Below, one piece after another: positions 8,107 through 15,085 of a DNA stretch of 35,429 nt. A program made the translations under genes and the position numbers. The DNA is taken from assembly GCF_019857225.1 (NCBI RefSeq), contig NZ_JAFJSY010000095.1:1-35429 (forward strand). The letters run 5' to 3'. Source of the stretch: Streptomyces plumbidurans. Its GTDB lineage: Bacteria; Actinomycetota; Actinomycetes; Streptomycetales; Streptomycetaceae. Every line of letters starts with the position of its first letter. Position 1 is the first letter of the stretch. The notes under the pieces were generated by a model. The model did no database searches and was not told the origin of the DNA. It saw only the letters and a list, made by a program, of their open reading frames with translations.

Positions 8107-8994
8107 ATCCGCGTATTCGTCACTGGCGCCAGCGGCAGCATCGGTTCGGTTGTTGTTCCCGACCTCATCGCCGCGGGCCACGAGGTGCTCGGCCTCGTCC
8201 GCTCCGATACGGCGGCTTCGGTCCTCGCGGCCGCCGGCGGGACGCCGCTGCGCGGAGACCTCACCGACCTTGACGGCCTCCGCGCCGGCGTCGCGCAAGC
8301 CGATGGTGTCATCAACCTCGCCTTCAGCAACGACTGGAGCAACTTGGAGCAGGGCATCTACGAGGAAGCGCGCGCCGTGCAGACCCTCGCGACCGAACTC
8401 GTAGGCAGTGGCAAGCCGTTCGTCCACGCCGGCCTCACGCCGATGGTGCCAGGCCACATCTCCGCCGAGGAGGACCCCAACACCACCAAGGGGCCGGTCG
8501 GTGGCCGCGGCCGCAACTCCGACGCGGTGCTGGCCCTGGCCGCCCAGGGCGTCCGCTCCTCCGTCGTGCGACTGCCCCGCTCCGTGCACCAGCGCGGGTT
8601 GGCATACGGCTTCTGCACGGCACTCATCGCCGCGGCGCAGAAAACGGGCGTGTCAACGTACGTCGGCGACGGCACGCAGCGGTGGCCGGCGGTCAACCGG
8701 CTCGACGTCGCCCCGCTGTTCCACATCGCACTCGAGGACGCTGCGCCGGGCACGGTCCTGCACGCGGTGGCCGACGAGGGCGACACCATGAGGTCGCTGG
8801 CCGAAGCCATCGGCGAAGTCCTCGCGATGCCGGTCGAGTCGGCCCCGCCCGAGCGCTTCGGCCTCGTCGGTCGACTGTTCGCCCTTGACATGCCGTCGTC
8901 GAGTGCACGGACCCGCGAACGGTTCGGTTGGAAGCCCGCCCACCCAAGCCTCCTCGACGACCTCGCCGCCGGCGACTACCCCGCCTTGGGCTGA
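8107..8994 (+). CDS. NAD(P)-binding epimerase/SDR-type protein with apparent ATC start
   Basis: The frame encodes a complete extended-SDR N-terminus, (I)RVFVTGASGSIGSVVVPDLIAAGHEVLGLVRSD, with the TGxxGxxG dinucleotide motif. The expected initiator Met sits exactly at an ATC codon (8107-8109), six nucleotides after CGGAG (8096-8100). No ATG, GTG or TTG occurs in frame for at least 120 bp upstream; the first usable in-frame start (GTG 8185) would delete the cofactor motif. So the gene either uses a rare AUC start or has lost its start by a G-to-C change. Later motifs GRGRNSDAVLALA, RLPRSVHQRG and RFGWKPAHPSLLDDL are typical of this NAD-dependent epimerase group. About 295 residues. Confidence 0.75.
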   Translation: MRVFVTGASGSIGSVVVPDLIAAGHEVLGLVRSDTAASVLAAAGGTPLRGDLTDLDGLRAGVAQADGVINLAFSNDWSNLEQGIYEEARAVQTLATELVGSGKPFVHAGLTPMVPGHISAEEDPNTTKGPVGGRGRNSDAVLALAAQGVRSSVVRLPRSVHQRGLAYGFCTALIAAAQKTGVSTYVGDGTQRWPAVNRLDVAPLFHIALEDAAPGTVLHAVADEGDTMRSLAEAIGEVLAMPVESAPPERFGLVGRLFALDMPSSSARTRERFGWKPAHPSLLDDLAAGDYPALG

Positions 8995-9599
8995 CATCCT
9001 CAGGATGCCGCGGCAACAGGTGGTTCGTCCGGTCAGGTCCTCCCACCGGCGTCCGTGGTCCATCGACCAGCGCACCACTGTCCGTTGCGCCCAGGTACCA
9101 AGGCACCCTCGATCCGCAGGCCTGAACGGGCGCGCTCGGCCGACGAGTTGCGCACCCGCGCCGCGGCCGCCGCCGGGTGGATGCGGCTTCTTCGCGGATC
9201 AGCAGAACGAGTACGAGAACAACCTGCCCCGTGCCAACTCGATCCGCGTCCGTTCTCTGCCGCCTCGCGAGATCGGCTCCTGGGCAACGAACTCCCCATC
9301 GTCGTCCTGCTCGTTGGCGCAGGAGAGCCTTGCGTCCCGCCACCCACTGTCCTCACGGACCTGGAACCGACCGCCAACGGTCCCGACGTAGACGGCGTGT
9401 CCCGGGTCACGGCCGGAGTCACGCCGGCCGCGACGCCCCGACGACGGTACCCCCGCGGCCGGCCCTCCCCCACTCCGCCGCCGCCCCGGCCCGCGCGCCC
9501 CGCCCGACGTTACGATGTGCAAAGCGACGGGCGCCCGGGCAACGGAGAGCAGCGTCTCTCAACAAGGCCGATGGGCTCAGTACTTGGCCAACTCCACAA
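8995..9599. other. Gene-poor region, unrecognised remnant
   Basis: About 600 bases without a recognisable gene. A short dyad CATCCT-C-AGGATG follows the SDR stop (8995-9007). Around 9171-9280 one rightward frame has good codon bias (GFFADQQNEYENN and following) but no start or known family; it may be a remnant of a third deleted gene. The rest looks noncoding. The region abuts the truncated MFS gene. Confidence 0.4.
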
Positions 9600-9962
9600 T
9601 CAGGCCAACTGCAGCCGCTTCGCGCGATGTCCCAGGTACAGGACGATCAGTCCGCACAGCGCGGTGGGGACCATGAGAATCATGAAGAGCTGCTCGTGGC
9701 TCATGCCGTCGGCCAGCAGACCGCCGACGATCATCGGGCCGACGATCCCACCGACGCGACCGATGCCCAGCGCCAAGCCGATGCCGGTGGAGCGTACCTC
9801 TTCGGGATAGAAGGCCGCAGCGAGCGCGATGACACTCTTCTGCCCGCCGCTGATGGTGCAGCCGATCAAGAAGATCGACGCCAGGACCATCCAGACCGGC
9901 GAGCCCAGCACCAGGCCCATGAGGACCAGGAATCCGCAGCCGGCGAAGTAGAGCGCACTCAG
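9600..9962 (-). pseudogene. 3' fragment of aromatic-acid MFS transporter
   Basis: Read leftward, this frame encodes the last four or so membrane helices of an MFS protein: SGGQKSVIALAAAFYPEEVRSTGIG, GIGRVGGIVGP, MIVGGLLADGM and FMILMVPTALCGLIVLYLG, ending RLQLA. The PEEVRSTGIG loop and GIGRVGGI helix are typical of the AAHS (aromatic acid:H+ symporter, PcaK/BenK-like) group. Roughly the first 300 residues are missing: the family sequence stops near 9962, where an unrelated rightward coding fragment begins. An internal ATG at 9920 exists, but a 106-residue product cannot form a transporter. Confidence 0.8.
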
Positions 9963-9967
9963 GGAGC

Positions 9968-10186
9968 CGCATCCAGGCCGCCCGAGCGGCGGGCATGGCG
10001 ATCAACTCCGAAGAGCTCGAGGTCGGACTGCTCTCCATCTCCGTACCGGTCCACGATCCGGACGGCCGGCTGGTCGCCGCCGTCTCGGTCAGCGCCTCCA
10101 GCTCCCGCGTCACCGTCGATGAACTCCGCGACCGGTTCGCCCCTGTGATGAAGGTGCACGCGGCAGCGCTCGGCCGGCAGTTGTGA
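9968..10186 (+). pseudogene. 3' fragment of IclR-family regulator
   Basis: The rightward frame IQAARAAGMAINSEELEVG, LLSISVPVHDPDGRLVAAV, SVSASSSRVTVDELRDRF is the end of an IclR effector domain. The winged-helix DNA-binding domain and most of the effector domain are missing; the family sequence begins abruptly at about 9968, next to the truncated MFS gene on the other strand. IclR regulators are commonly divergent from aromatic-acid catabolic or transport genes, so one deletion probably removed both 5' ends and the shared promoter. An internal ATG (9995) could give 63 residues without DNA-binding capacity. Confidence 0.8.
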
Positions 10187-10239
10187 GCGACCGGTCACTG
10201 CTCAAGGACACGCACGCAGGGAACGACCCTGTTCGCGGT

Positions 10240-10767
10240 TCATGCGCTCAAGCGAGAGAGGTCGTGGGCCATGGTGTGAAGCAGGCGCTTCTTGCGGGTG
10301 AGGGCTTCGAGGTCGAGCTGGAGTGAGGGCGGGGGGACGGCGAGGACCGGGCAGGTGGCGTGGGTGAGGCAGTAGCGGGCGACAGGTGATCGCCGGCGGC
10401 GGAGTCTCCTGTGGTGTCCGGCGCCGACGACCAGCAGGTCGGTTTCCTTGTTGGCGATCTGCACAAGGGTGCGGCCCGCGTTGCCGGAGATCACCAGTCC
10501 ACCGATGGGGACGCCGTCGTCAGAGGCGGCGAAGACATCGTTGAGTATGTCTTTCAGCAGGCTCATGGCTGCGGTCCTGGTGCCCTTGAGGGTTGATCGA
10601 CCGGTCCCGACAGGTGGGTCCGTGACGTGGGGACGCCAGACCATGACTGCCAGGAGCCGGCGCTCGGTGAGCCGGGCTTCGGTGCCTGCCCTCCGCAGCG
10701 CGACAAGGCTGTTGAGCGATCCGCTGATCCCGACCACGATGCGCTGCTGCTGTGATGCGCTGTCCAT
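10240..10767 (-). CDS. Universal stress protein (UspA family)
   Basis: 175 residues with GAAGGAG upstream of the ATG. It begins QQQRIVVGISGSLNSLVALRRAG, the Usp N-terminal strand, and ends the fold with DLLVVGAGHHRRLRRRRSPVARYCLTHATCPVLAVP. The usual G-x2-G-x9-G-S/T ATP loop is replaced by a very basic HHRRLRRRRSP stretch, so nucleotide binding is doubtful. A basic C-terminal tail (TRKKRLLHTMAHDL) extends beyond the normal Usp end. It is the last gene of a leftward set with GNAT, the NmrA-like pseudogene, a second Usp and an MFS transporter, a grouping typical of stress or dormancy clusters. Confidence 0.85.
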   Translation of the reverse strand: MDSASQQQRIVVGISGSLNSLVALRRAGTEARLTERRLLAVMVWRPHVTDPPVGTGRSTLKGTRTAAMSLLKDILNDVFAASDDGVPIGGLVISGNAGRTLVQIANKETDLLVVGAGHHRRLRRRRSPVARYCLTHATCPVLAVPPPSLQLDLEALTRKKRLLHTMAHDLSRLSA

Positions 10768-10865
10768 GAGGCTCCTTCTTTCGGCCCGGAGGACGCCTTC
10801 ATCGTCACTTTGAGGACGTCCAAGGAGACGTCGCGACGTTCACGCTCGGCCCCAACACCGGACGG

Positions 10866-11339
10866 TTACGTCAGGTCGCGCTCGACCGCGGTGAGCTCCT
10901 CGTCGGGTCCGGCTCCCGCGCGTTCCGGCTCGGGGTGGGCGCCGGCACCGGGGTGGACCTTGTCGATGAGGTCGGCGTACTCCGGGTTGCGCTCGATGAA
11001 CTCACCCACCACCGGGCAGATGATGGTGATCTTCTTCCCGGTTTCGCGGATCTCGTCCAGCACGCGAGCGACGAGTTCCGTGGCCACCCGATGATTGCGG
11101 TAGGCCGGGTCGACCCAGGTCGTCAGCAGCACAACGCGGCCGCCCACGAACCGGTACGAAAGTTCGCCGATGGCTTCGGGACCGAGGGCGGCGACCCAGC
11201 GACCGTGCTCCGCGTCGTTGAGCACGTCGAGCTCCCAACTGGACTCCACCTCACTGAGAGTTGACCCGTCCAAAGCGGCGATGAGTGCAGCGTTGTTCTC
11301 TTCCCTCACGGAAGCCTCGGCTTCGGGATTGATCGCCAT
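10866..11339 (-). CDS. GNAT-family N-acetyltransferase (YjdJ-like)
   Basis: About 157 residues from ATG 11339; a GTG two codons earlier is possible. Core motifs: GELSYRFVGGRVVLLTTWVDPAYRNHRVATELVARVLDEIRETGKKITIICPVVGEFIERNPEYADL, that is the acetyl-CoA loop (Rx2x..VA) and the conserved ICPVV..FI..NPEY ending of small YjdJ/Gcn5-like acetyltransferases. An acidic, Pro-rich tail follows. Substrate unknown. A shorter paralogue sharing KVTIICPVV, FIDDHPEY lies at 21488-21820. Its start is about 47 bp after the end of the broken NmrA-like gene on the same strand. Confidence 0.82.
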   Translation of the reverse strand: MAINPEAEASVREENNAALIAALDGSTLSEVESSWELDVLNDAEHGRWVAALGPEAIGELSYRFVGGRVVLLTTWVDPAYRNHRVATELVARVLDEIRETGKKITIICPVVGEFIERNPEYADLIDKVHPGAGAHPEPERAGAGPDEELTAVERDLT

Positions 11340-11385
11340 GGTCACACTTTCTGTCGGGGGACCCTTCGTACAGGCCCCGTCTCGG

Positions 11386-12115
11386 TCACGACCTGAGCCA
11401 GTCCCGGTAGGTGGTTTGGGCGACGACTGCGTCCCCCTTGGCTATGAGGTCGTCTCCCGAGGCGGCGGCGTATATGCCGGCCGTGCTGTCGGTGACGACG
11501 CTGCGCTGGTCAGCACGCGCGGCCGGAGTGATCCGGCCCAGCTCGTCGAGGGTGGAGGCCTCGGGGCCGGCGACTTGCGGGTGCCCCTCAGCGGGGCACC
11601 GACGCAGACCGCGGCTACGGCCTGAACGACGCCGCGGCTATGGGCTGGAGGCGCGTGGCGGGCAGCCGGACGGTCCTGCCGTCGGAGGTCCACGACATCA
11701 CCGTATCCATGAGCTCGAAGAACTGCGTGGCGCTGACGATCGAGTACGGCACGGAACCGGTCTTGACGATGTCCTCCTGCACCACCTTGGCGCGGTCGTA
11801 CACGAGGCCCGGCACGAGATCGACGCCGACGATCGAGAGGACCACCGCGTGGCCGACGTCGGCGGACTCGGCGGCCCGCAGCAGGCTTTTCGTCGTCGTC
11901 CGGAAGAACGCGAGAGCGGCCTCGTCGGAGGTCGGCGAGTCAGTCAGGTTCGCGACGACATCGGCTCCCGGCAACGCCTCGGACAGACCCTTCCCGCTCA
12001 ACAGAGCCAGTCCGGTGGACGGTGAGTGCGGCACGGCCTCGTGCCCGCTCGCGTTCAGGACGTTCACCACCCGCGACCCGATGAGCCCGGTTCCGCCGAT
12101 CACGGCGACTTTCAT
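11386..12115 (-). pseudogene. NmrA-like NAD(P)-binding oxidoreductase, two frameshifts
   Basis: The N-terminal part, MKVAVIGGTGLIGSRVVNVLN, carries the GxxGxxG Rossmann motif and runs normally to RLPATRLQPIAAA. The frame then breaks (about 11630-11640) and stops at 11615-11617 after 166 residues. Family sequence resumes in a second frame (VVQAVAAVCVGAPLRGTRK), breaks again (about 11560-11570), and ends in the third frame: VAGPEASTLDELGRI, YAAASGDDLIAKGDAVVAQ, TTYRDWLRS, stop 11386-11388. Each break equals one missing base. Either the gene is dead or the sequence has two errors; intact it would encode about 243 residues of a quinone/NAD(P)H-binding reductase type. Confidence 0.8.
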
Positions 12116-12130
12116 GCGTCCTCCCCTTCG

Positions 12131-12568
12131 TCAGGCGCCGGTGGCCGCGGCCCTGTCCGGAGCGAGGAGGACGGCCGTGTGGCTGGCGTGCGTGACGATG
12201 TCGCTAACGCGGGGATTGAAGAGGGCGGCGACGACTCCGCGGTGGTGCGGGCTGAGGACGATGAGATCGGCACCGAACTGTCCGGCCGTTTCGTTGATCA
12301 GGGCCGGTACATCGTTGAGCAAACCGTTCGCGAGCGTGCCGTCCGCCTTGACTCCTTCGCCGCGCAGAGCGAGGACGGCCTCGTCGAGGATCGCCCTGGC
12401 TTCGGCGTCGTCCTCCAGGCCTACGACGGTGTCGAGTGTGGCGGTCGCTGCGACGACATGCAGGACGTGGACGGAGGCACCGGCCAGCCGGGCCAGCTCA
12501 CCGGCCATACGTACGGACGTGAGACGCGAGGGGCTTGGATCGACCGCGACCAATATGCGACTGAACAT
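12131..12568 (-). CDS. Universal stress protein (UspA family)
   Basis: 145 residues. It starts MFSRILVAVDPSPSRLTSVRMAGELARLAGASVHVLHVV, a standard single-domain Usp beginning, and ends DLIVLSPHHRGVVAALFNPRVSDIVTHASHTAVLLAP. The ATP-loop glycines are mostly absent (PHHRGVVAALFNPR), as in Usp proteins that do not bind ATP. The start at 12568 is the family start. It lies 35 bp downstream of the MFS gene stop with an interrupted dyad AACGAA-G-TTCGTT (12588-12600) between them, possibly an operator or processing site. A second Usp gene is four genes downstream. Confidence 0.87.
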   Translation of the reverse strand: MFSRILVAVDPSPSRLTSVRMAGELARLAGASVHVLHVVAATATLDTVVGLEDDAEARAILDEAVLALRGEGVKADGTLANGLLNDVPALINETAGQFGADLIVLSPHHRGVVAALFNPRVSDIVTHASHTAVLLAPDRAAATGA

Positions 12569-12603
12569 GTATACGCTCTCCCTAAGAAACGAAGTTCGTT
12601 CGG

Positions 12604-13842
12604 CTACTGGACGTCCTGGCTGTTCGCGATCGCACTGAGCTGCGGGTTGCGGGCGCGGAGGACGGTGAACAGGGTCGAGACCAAGGCAAGTGCGCCGTAG
12701 GCGAGCGAGATCTCTGGCAGCGAGAAGATGTGGGTGAGTTGGCCGGCGATGAGGGCAGGGATCATCGCCCCGCTGTAGGAGAACAGGTAGATCACGCTGA
12801 AAGTCGGTGCCCTGTCGGCCAGGATGCTGCCGTGCAGCAGGCCTCGGGTTGCGGCGCTGATGGCGATGCCTTGACTGGCGCCGGCGACGACCGTCGCGGC
12901 GATGAAAAGCACCAGCGTGCCGGTGCCGATGGCTGTGATGACACCGATCATGCCGACCAGGAAACCGATCATGCCGACGCGCTGGGCTCTCGCGGATGTG
13001 AACCGGCCGCCGAGGGGAGCGCCGAGGACGCTGGGACCCATGTAGGCAGCGAATGTCACTCCGAGGACGAGTGTGCTGCGCGTGTGCAGTTGGTCTTCGA
13101 CCAGTGCGGGCACGAACGCTTGGTAGAAGGCCCCGGCCGCCCAGGTGGCCAGGAACACCGCTGCCGCGACGGGGAGCAGCCGCCTGACCCGCGCGGGCAG
13201 GCCGACCCGCGGCCGCAGTGATCGCCAGGCGCCCGGCATGGGAGTAGCGGTTTCCGTGCTGACGGCGATGAGTGCGACCGACAGGAGAAGGAGACCGATG
13301 ACAACCAGGTAGATCAGGTCCCGCGGCCACGGCCCGTACTGGACCAGGGCGCCGGACGCGACGGCGCCGACGGCGAGGCCGAGCATGACCGTCTGGCTGG
13401 AGGCGACCGACGCCAACCAGGCCGGCTTGGGGGGTGCGGCGTCGACGATGTAGGACGTCAGGCTACTGCTGGCGAGTCCGGCGCCGAGGCCCATCATGAC
13501 CCGACCGGCGATCAGAATGCCGATGTCGTGCACGTCCAACAGCAGCAAGCAGCCGAGCAGGAGCAGGATGAGGCTGGCGATCGAGACGGGCCGCCGACCC
13601 AGATGACCGGACAGTCTGCCCAGGAACAACAGTGTGGCGAGGGTGGCGACGGAGTAGGCGACGACGGTGATCGAGATCTCGGCGTTGGTGAACCCGTTCT
13701 CGGCCCGGTAGACGTTGAACAGCGGGATAGTCGAGCCCACGGCGGCAAAGACGGCCACCAGGGAGATCACCGCTGAGAAAAAAGCAAGCTGGTGCGTTCG
13801 TACCCTGACGACAGGGTCGGTCACTGGCGCCGTGTTGTGCAT
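12604..13842 (-). CDS. MFS transporter (drug/metabolite efflux type)
   Basis: 412 residues from ATG 13842 (MHNTAPVTDPVV). Twelve hydrophobic segments can be followed. Signature A lies between helices 2 and 3 (FLGRLSGHLGRRPVSIASL), and GRVMMGLGAGLASSSLTSYIVD is characteristic of helices 4-5 in drug-efflux members. The C-half repeat has GAPLGGRFTSARAQRVGM. The substrate cannot be read from sequence. A longer upstream frame has low-complexity sequence and was rejected. It is the promoter-proximal gene of the leftward stress cluster. Confidence 0.87.
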   Translation of the reverse strand: MHNTAPVTDPVVRVRTHQLAFFSAVISLVAVFAAVGSTIPLFNVYRAENGFTNAEISITVVAYSVATLATLLFLGRLSGHLGRRPVSIASLILLLLGCLLLLDVHDIGILIAGRVMMGLGAGLASSSLTSYIVDAAPPKPAWLASVASSQTVMLGLAVGAVASGALVQYGPWPRDLIYLVVIGLLLLSVALIAVSTETATPMPGAWRSLRPRVGLPARVRRLLPVAAAVFLATWAAGAFYQAFVPALVEDQLHTRSTLVLGVTFAAYMGPSVLGAPLGGRFTSARAQRVGMIGFLVGMIGVITAIGTGTLVLFIAATVVAGASQGIAISAATRGLLHGSILADRAPTFSVIYLFSYSGAMIPALIAGQLTHIFSLPEISLAYGALALVSTLFTVLRARNPQLSAIANSQDVQ

Positions 13843-13978
13843 CGAATCACGTCTTTCTCTTGTCCTGGGAGCCCCGGTCCGGTGATGCACAACGGCCGGC
13901 GTCATCGTGCAGGCAGTTAGTGTCGGCTCGTCGCGCCGTCTTACCGACGGCGTCGCGATCTTGTTCGTATCCGGACGC

Positions 13979-14013
13979 GGATCGCGGATCGCGGATCGTG
14001 GATCGTGGATCGC
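13979..14013. repeat. Five tandem 7-bp repeats, GGATCG(C/T)
   Basis: Units GGATCGC, GGATCGC, GGATCGT, GGATCGT, GGATCGC run head to tail without spacers. The 7-bp period does not match a helical turn, so slippage is more likely than a protein-binding array. Copy number may vary between strains. Confidence 0.8.
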
Positions 14014-14170
14014 GGCGGTGACGGTCCGGGAGGTCGCGGCGGCGGATGACGACTCACTGTCATGGCACTGGTCGTCGCCATTCACCCGGCGCCGGGCACC
14101 ACAACGGACGCGCGCGCCTGGCCGGCCTCGTTGTCTCAGGTGGCCAAGATCGGGGGTCAAGGCCCCAAAA

Positions 14171-14191
14171 CATTAGGGGCCACCCCTAATG
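14171..14191. promoter_or_regulatory. Perfect palindromic operator candidate, CATTAGGGG-N3-CCCCTAATG
   Basis: 9-bp arms separated by CCA, 65 bp upstream of the first possible start of the RsbW-like gene. A second dyad GGCCCC...GGGGCC (14161-14181) overlaps its left half. The AT-rich outer ends and short centre resemble dimeric regulator sites more than a terminator; no T-run follows. Confidence 0.6.
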
Positions 14192-14291
14192 CCCGGCTTG
14201 ATCGAGGCTCGTAGAACAGAGGGCGTAAGGATTTCGCCGAAAGGGCCCGAGATCGATGAGGCCGTTTCCCGCAGTACGGGAAGTGATCGCC

Positions 14292-14792
14292 ATGCACGCC
14301 ACCGTCGAGGACCTGGTGCGCCCGGCCCTGGACACGTGCCCGACGCTTGACCGACCGGACACCGTGGTGTCCGGGCCGGGTGCAGCGGTCGGTGGCGCGG
14401 TGAGCCGGGCGCTGGAGCACCGGCCGGTCGCCGCGGGTGCGGCGCGAGCGATCACCCGTACCGTCCTTGAGGACTGGCACGTGGACCAGGACGCCGCGCA
14501 GTCGGTGCTGCTGGTGGTGTCCGAGCTGGTCACCAACGCCGTCGAGCATGCCTTGGCGCCGGTGACGCTGCACCTGTATCGGGATCGGGCCGCAGAAGTC
14601 GTGTGGGTCGGCGTCACCGACGGAGGCCCGGCCCAGGACGACGGCGCCTGGACCTCCTCCTGCACTCGCGAGGAGCACGGCCGTGGCCTGGCCCTCGTCG
14701 AGGTGCTGGCCACCAGCCACGGCACCCGGCCCCACCCCGGCGGCACCGCCACGCACTGGGCCCTCCTGACCGTTCACGAAGCGCCGGCCTGA
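14292..14792 (+). CDS. RsbW/SpoIIAB-type ATP-binding protein (HATPase_c)
   Basis: 166 residues from ATG 14292 (an in-frame ATG at 14256 would add 12). GHKL-fold motifs: N box SELVTNAVEHA (Asn82), G1 box VTDGGPAQDDG, and G2 box EEHGRGLALVEVLATSHG. This is the serine-kinase/anti-sigma form abundant in Streptomyces, which bind ATP and phosphorylate anti-anti-sigma partners or sequester sigma factors. No STAS-domain partner or sigma-B-type gene is adjacent, so it is an orphan here. Its promoter region carries the CATTAGGGG palindrome. SARP regulator 1 begins 293 bp downstream. Confidence 0.85.
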   Translation: MHATVEDLVRPALDTCPTLDRPDTVVSGPGAAVGGAVSRALEHRPVAAGAARAITRTVLEDWHVDQDAAQSVLLVVSELVTNAVEHALAPVTLHLYRDRAAEVVWVGVTDGGPAQDDGAWTSSCTREEHGRGLALVEVLATSHGTRPHPGGTATHWALLTVHEAPA

Positions 14793-14903
14793 AGCGGCCT
14801 CCTTTGCGCACTGCCCTCCACATCCCGGTGCGCCCGCCCCTGACCAACCTCCACCTTCCCGACCCGCTCCACCCTGCGCATCGACCACAGAACAGGAATC
14901 ACC

Positions 14904-15080
14904 ATGAGCTCACCCGACCTGGAACTCACCATCGACAAGGCAGTCACCGTCACCTCCGACCTGCACGTGCGTGTGCCCGGTCGATTCCCGTATGCGTGTA
15001 GCGACCCGCACCCCGTTCGGGGCAGCGAGACGGTCCTCCCGGACATCGACCGTTTCCCTGACAAGCATTCAGGGCGGTAG
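14904..15080 (+). CDS. Small ORF (58 aa), possibly a truncated SsgA-like protein
   Basis: ATG at 14904 follows CAGGAA. The product starts MSSPDLELTIDKAVTVTSDL and contains RFPYACSDPHPVR, loosely like the RYD..DPYAVR segment of SsgA/SsgB-type cell-division proteins, after which likeness ends and the frame stops at 15080, five bases before the SARP 1 start. The SsgA comparison is by eye and weak. Its stop TAG lies in the leader sequence CAGGGCGGTAG that is also found upstream of SARP 2, so the frame may just be a leader reading or a gene cut by the SARP duplication. Confidence 0.35.
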   Translation: MSSPDLELTIDKAVTVTSDLHVRVPGRFPYACSDPHPVRGSETVLPDIDRFPDKHSGR

Positions 15081-15085
15081 AAGTC

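Larger units (their letters stand above)
13843..14291. other. Divergent intergenic region between MFS and RsbW-like genes
   Basis: About 450 bases without a gene. It holds five tandem 7-bp repeats (13979-14013) and a perfect 9-3-9 palindrome (14171-14191), both listed separately, and presumably the promoters of the two divergent genes. Confidence 0.6.

Noticed and set aside
8185..8994. GTG 8185 as start of the SDR-like gene
   Set aside because: It removes the TGASGSIG cofactor motif that is perfectly coded just upstream, so it is not the ancestral start.
8995..9007. CATCCT-C-AGGATG as terminator of the SDR gene
   Set aside because: A one-base loop cannot form a stable hairpin; noted only as a dyad.
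12588..12600. AACGAA-G-TTCGTT as a terminator
   Set aside because: Only 6-bp AT-containing arms with a 1-base centre; too weak for a hairpin. Left as a possible operator in the usp entry.
13979..14013. 7-bp tandem repeats as a CRISPR array or iteron origin
   Set aside because: Units are too short, have no spacers, and no Cas or replication gene is nearby.
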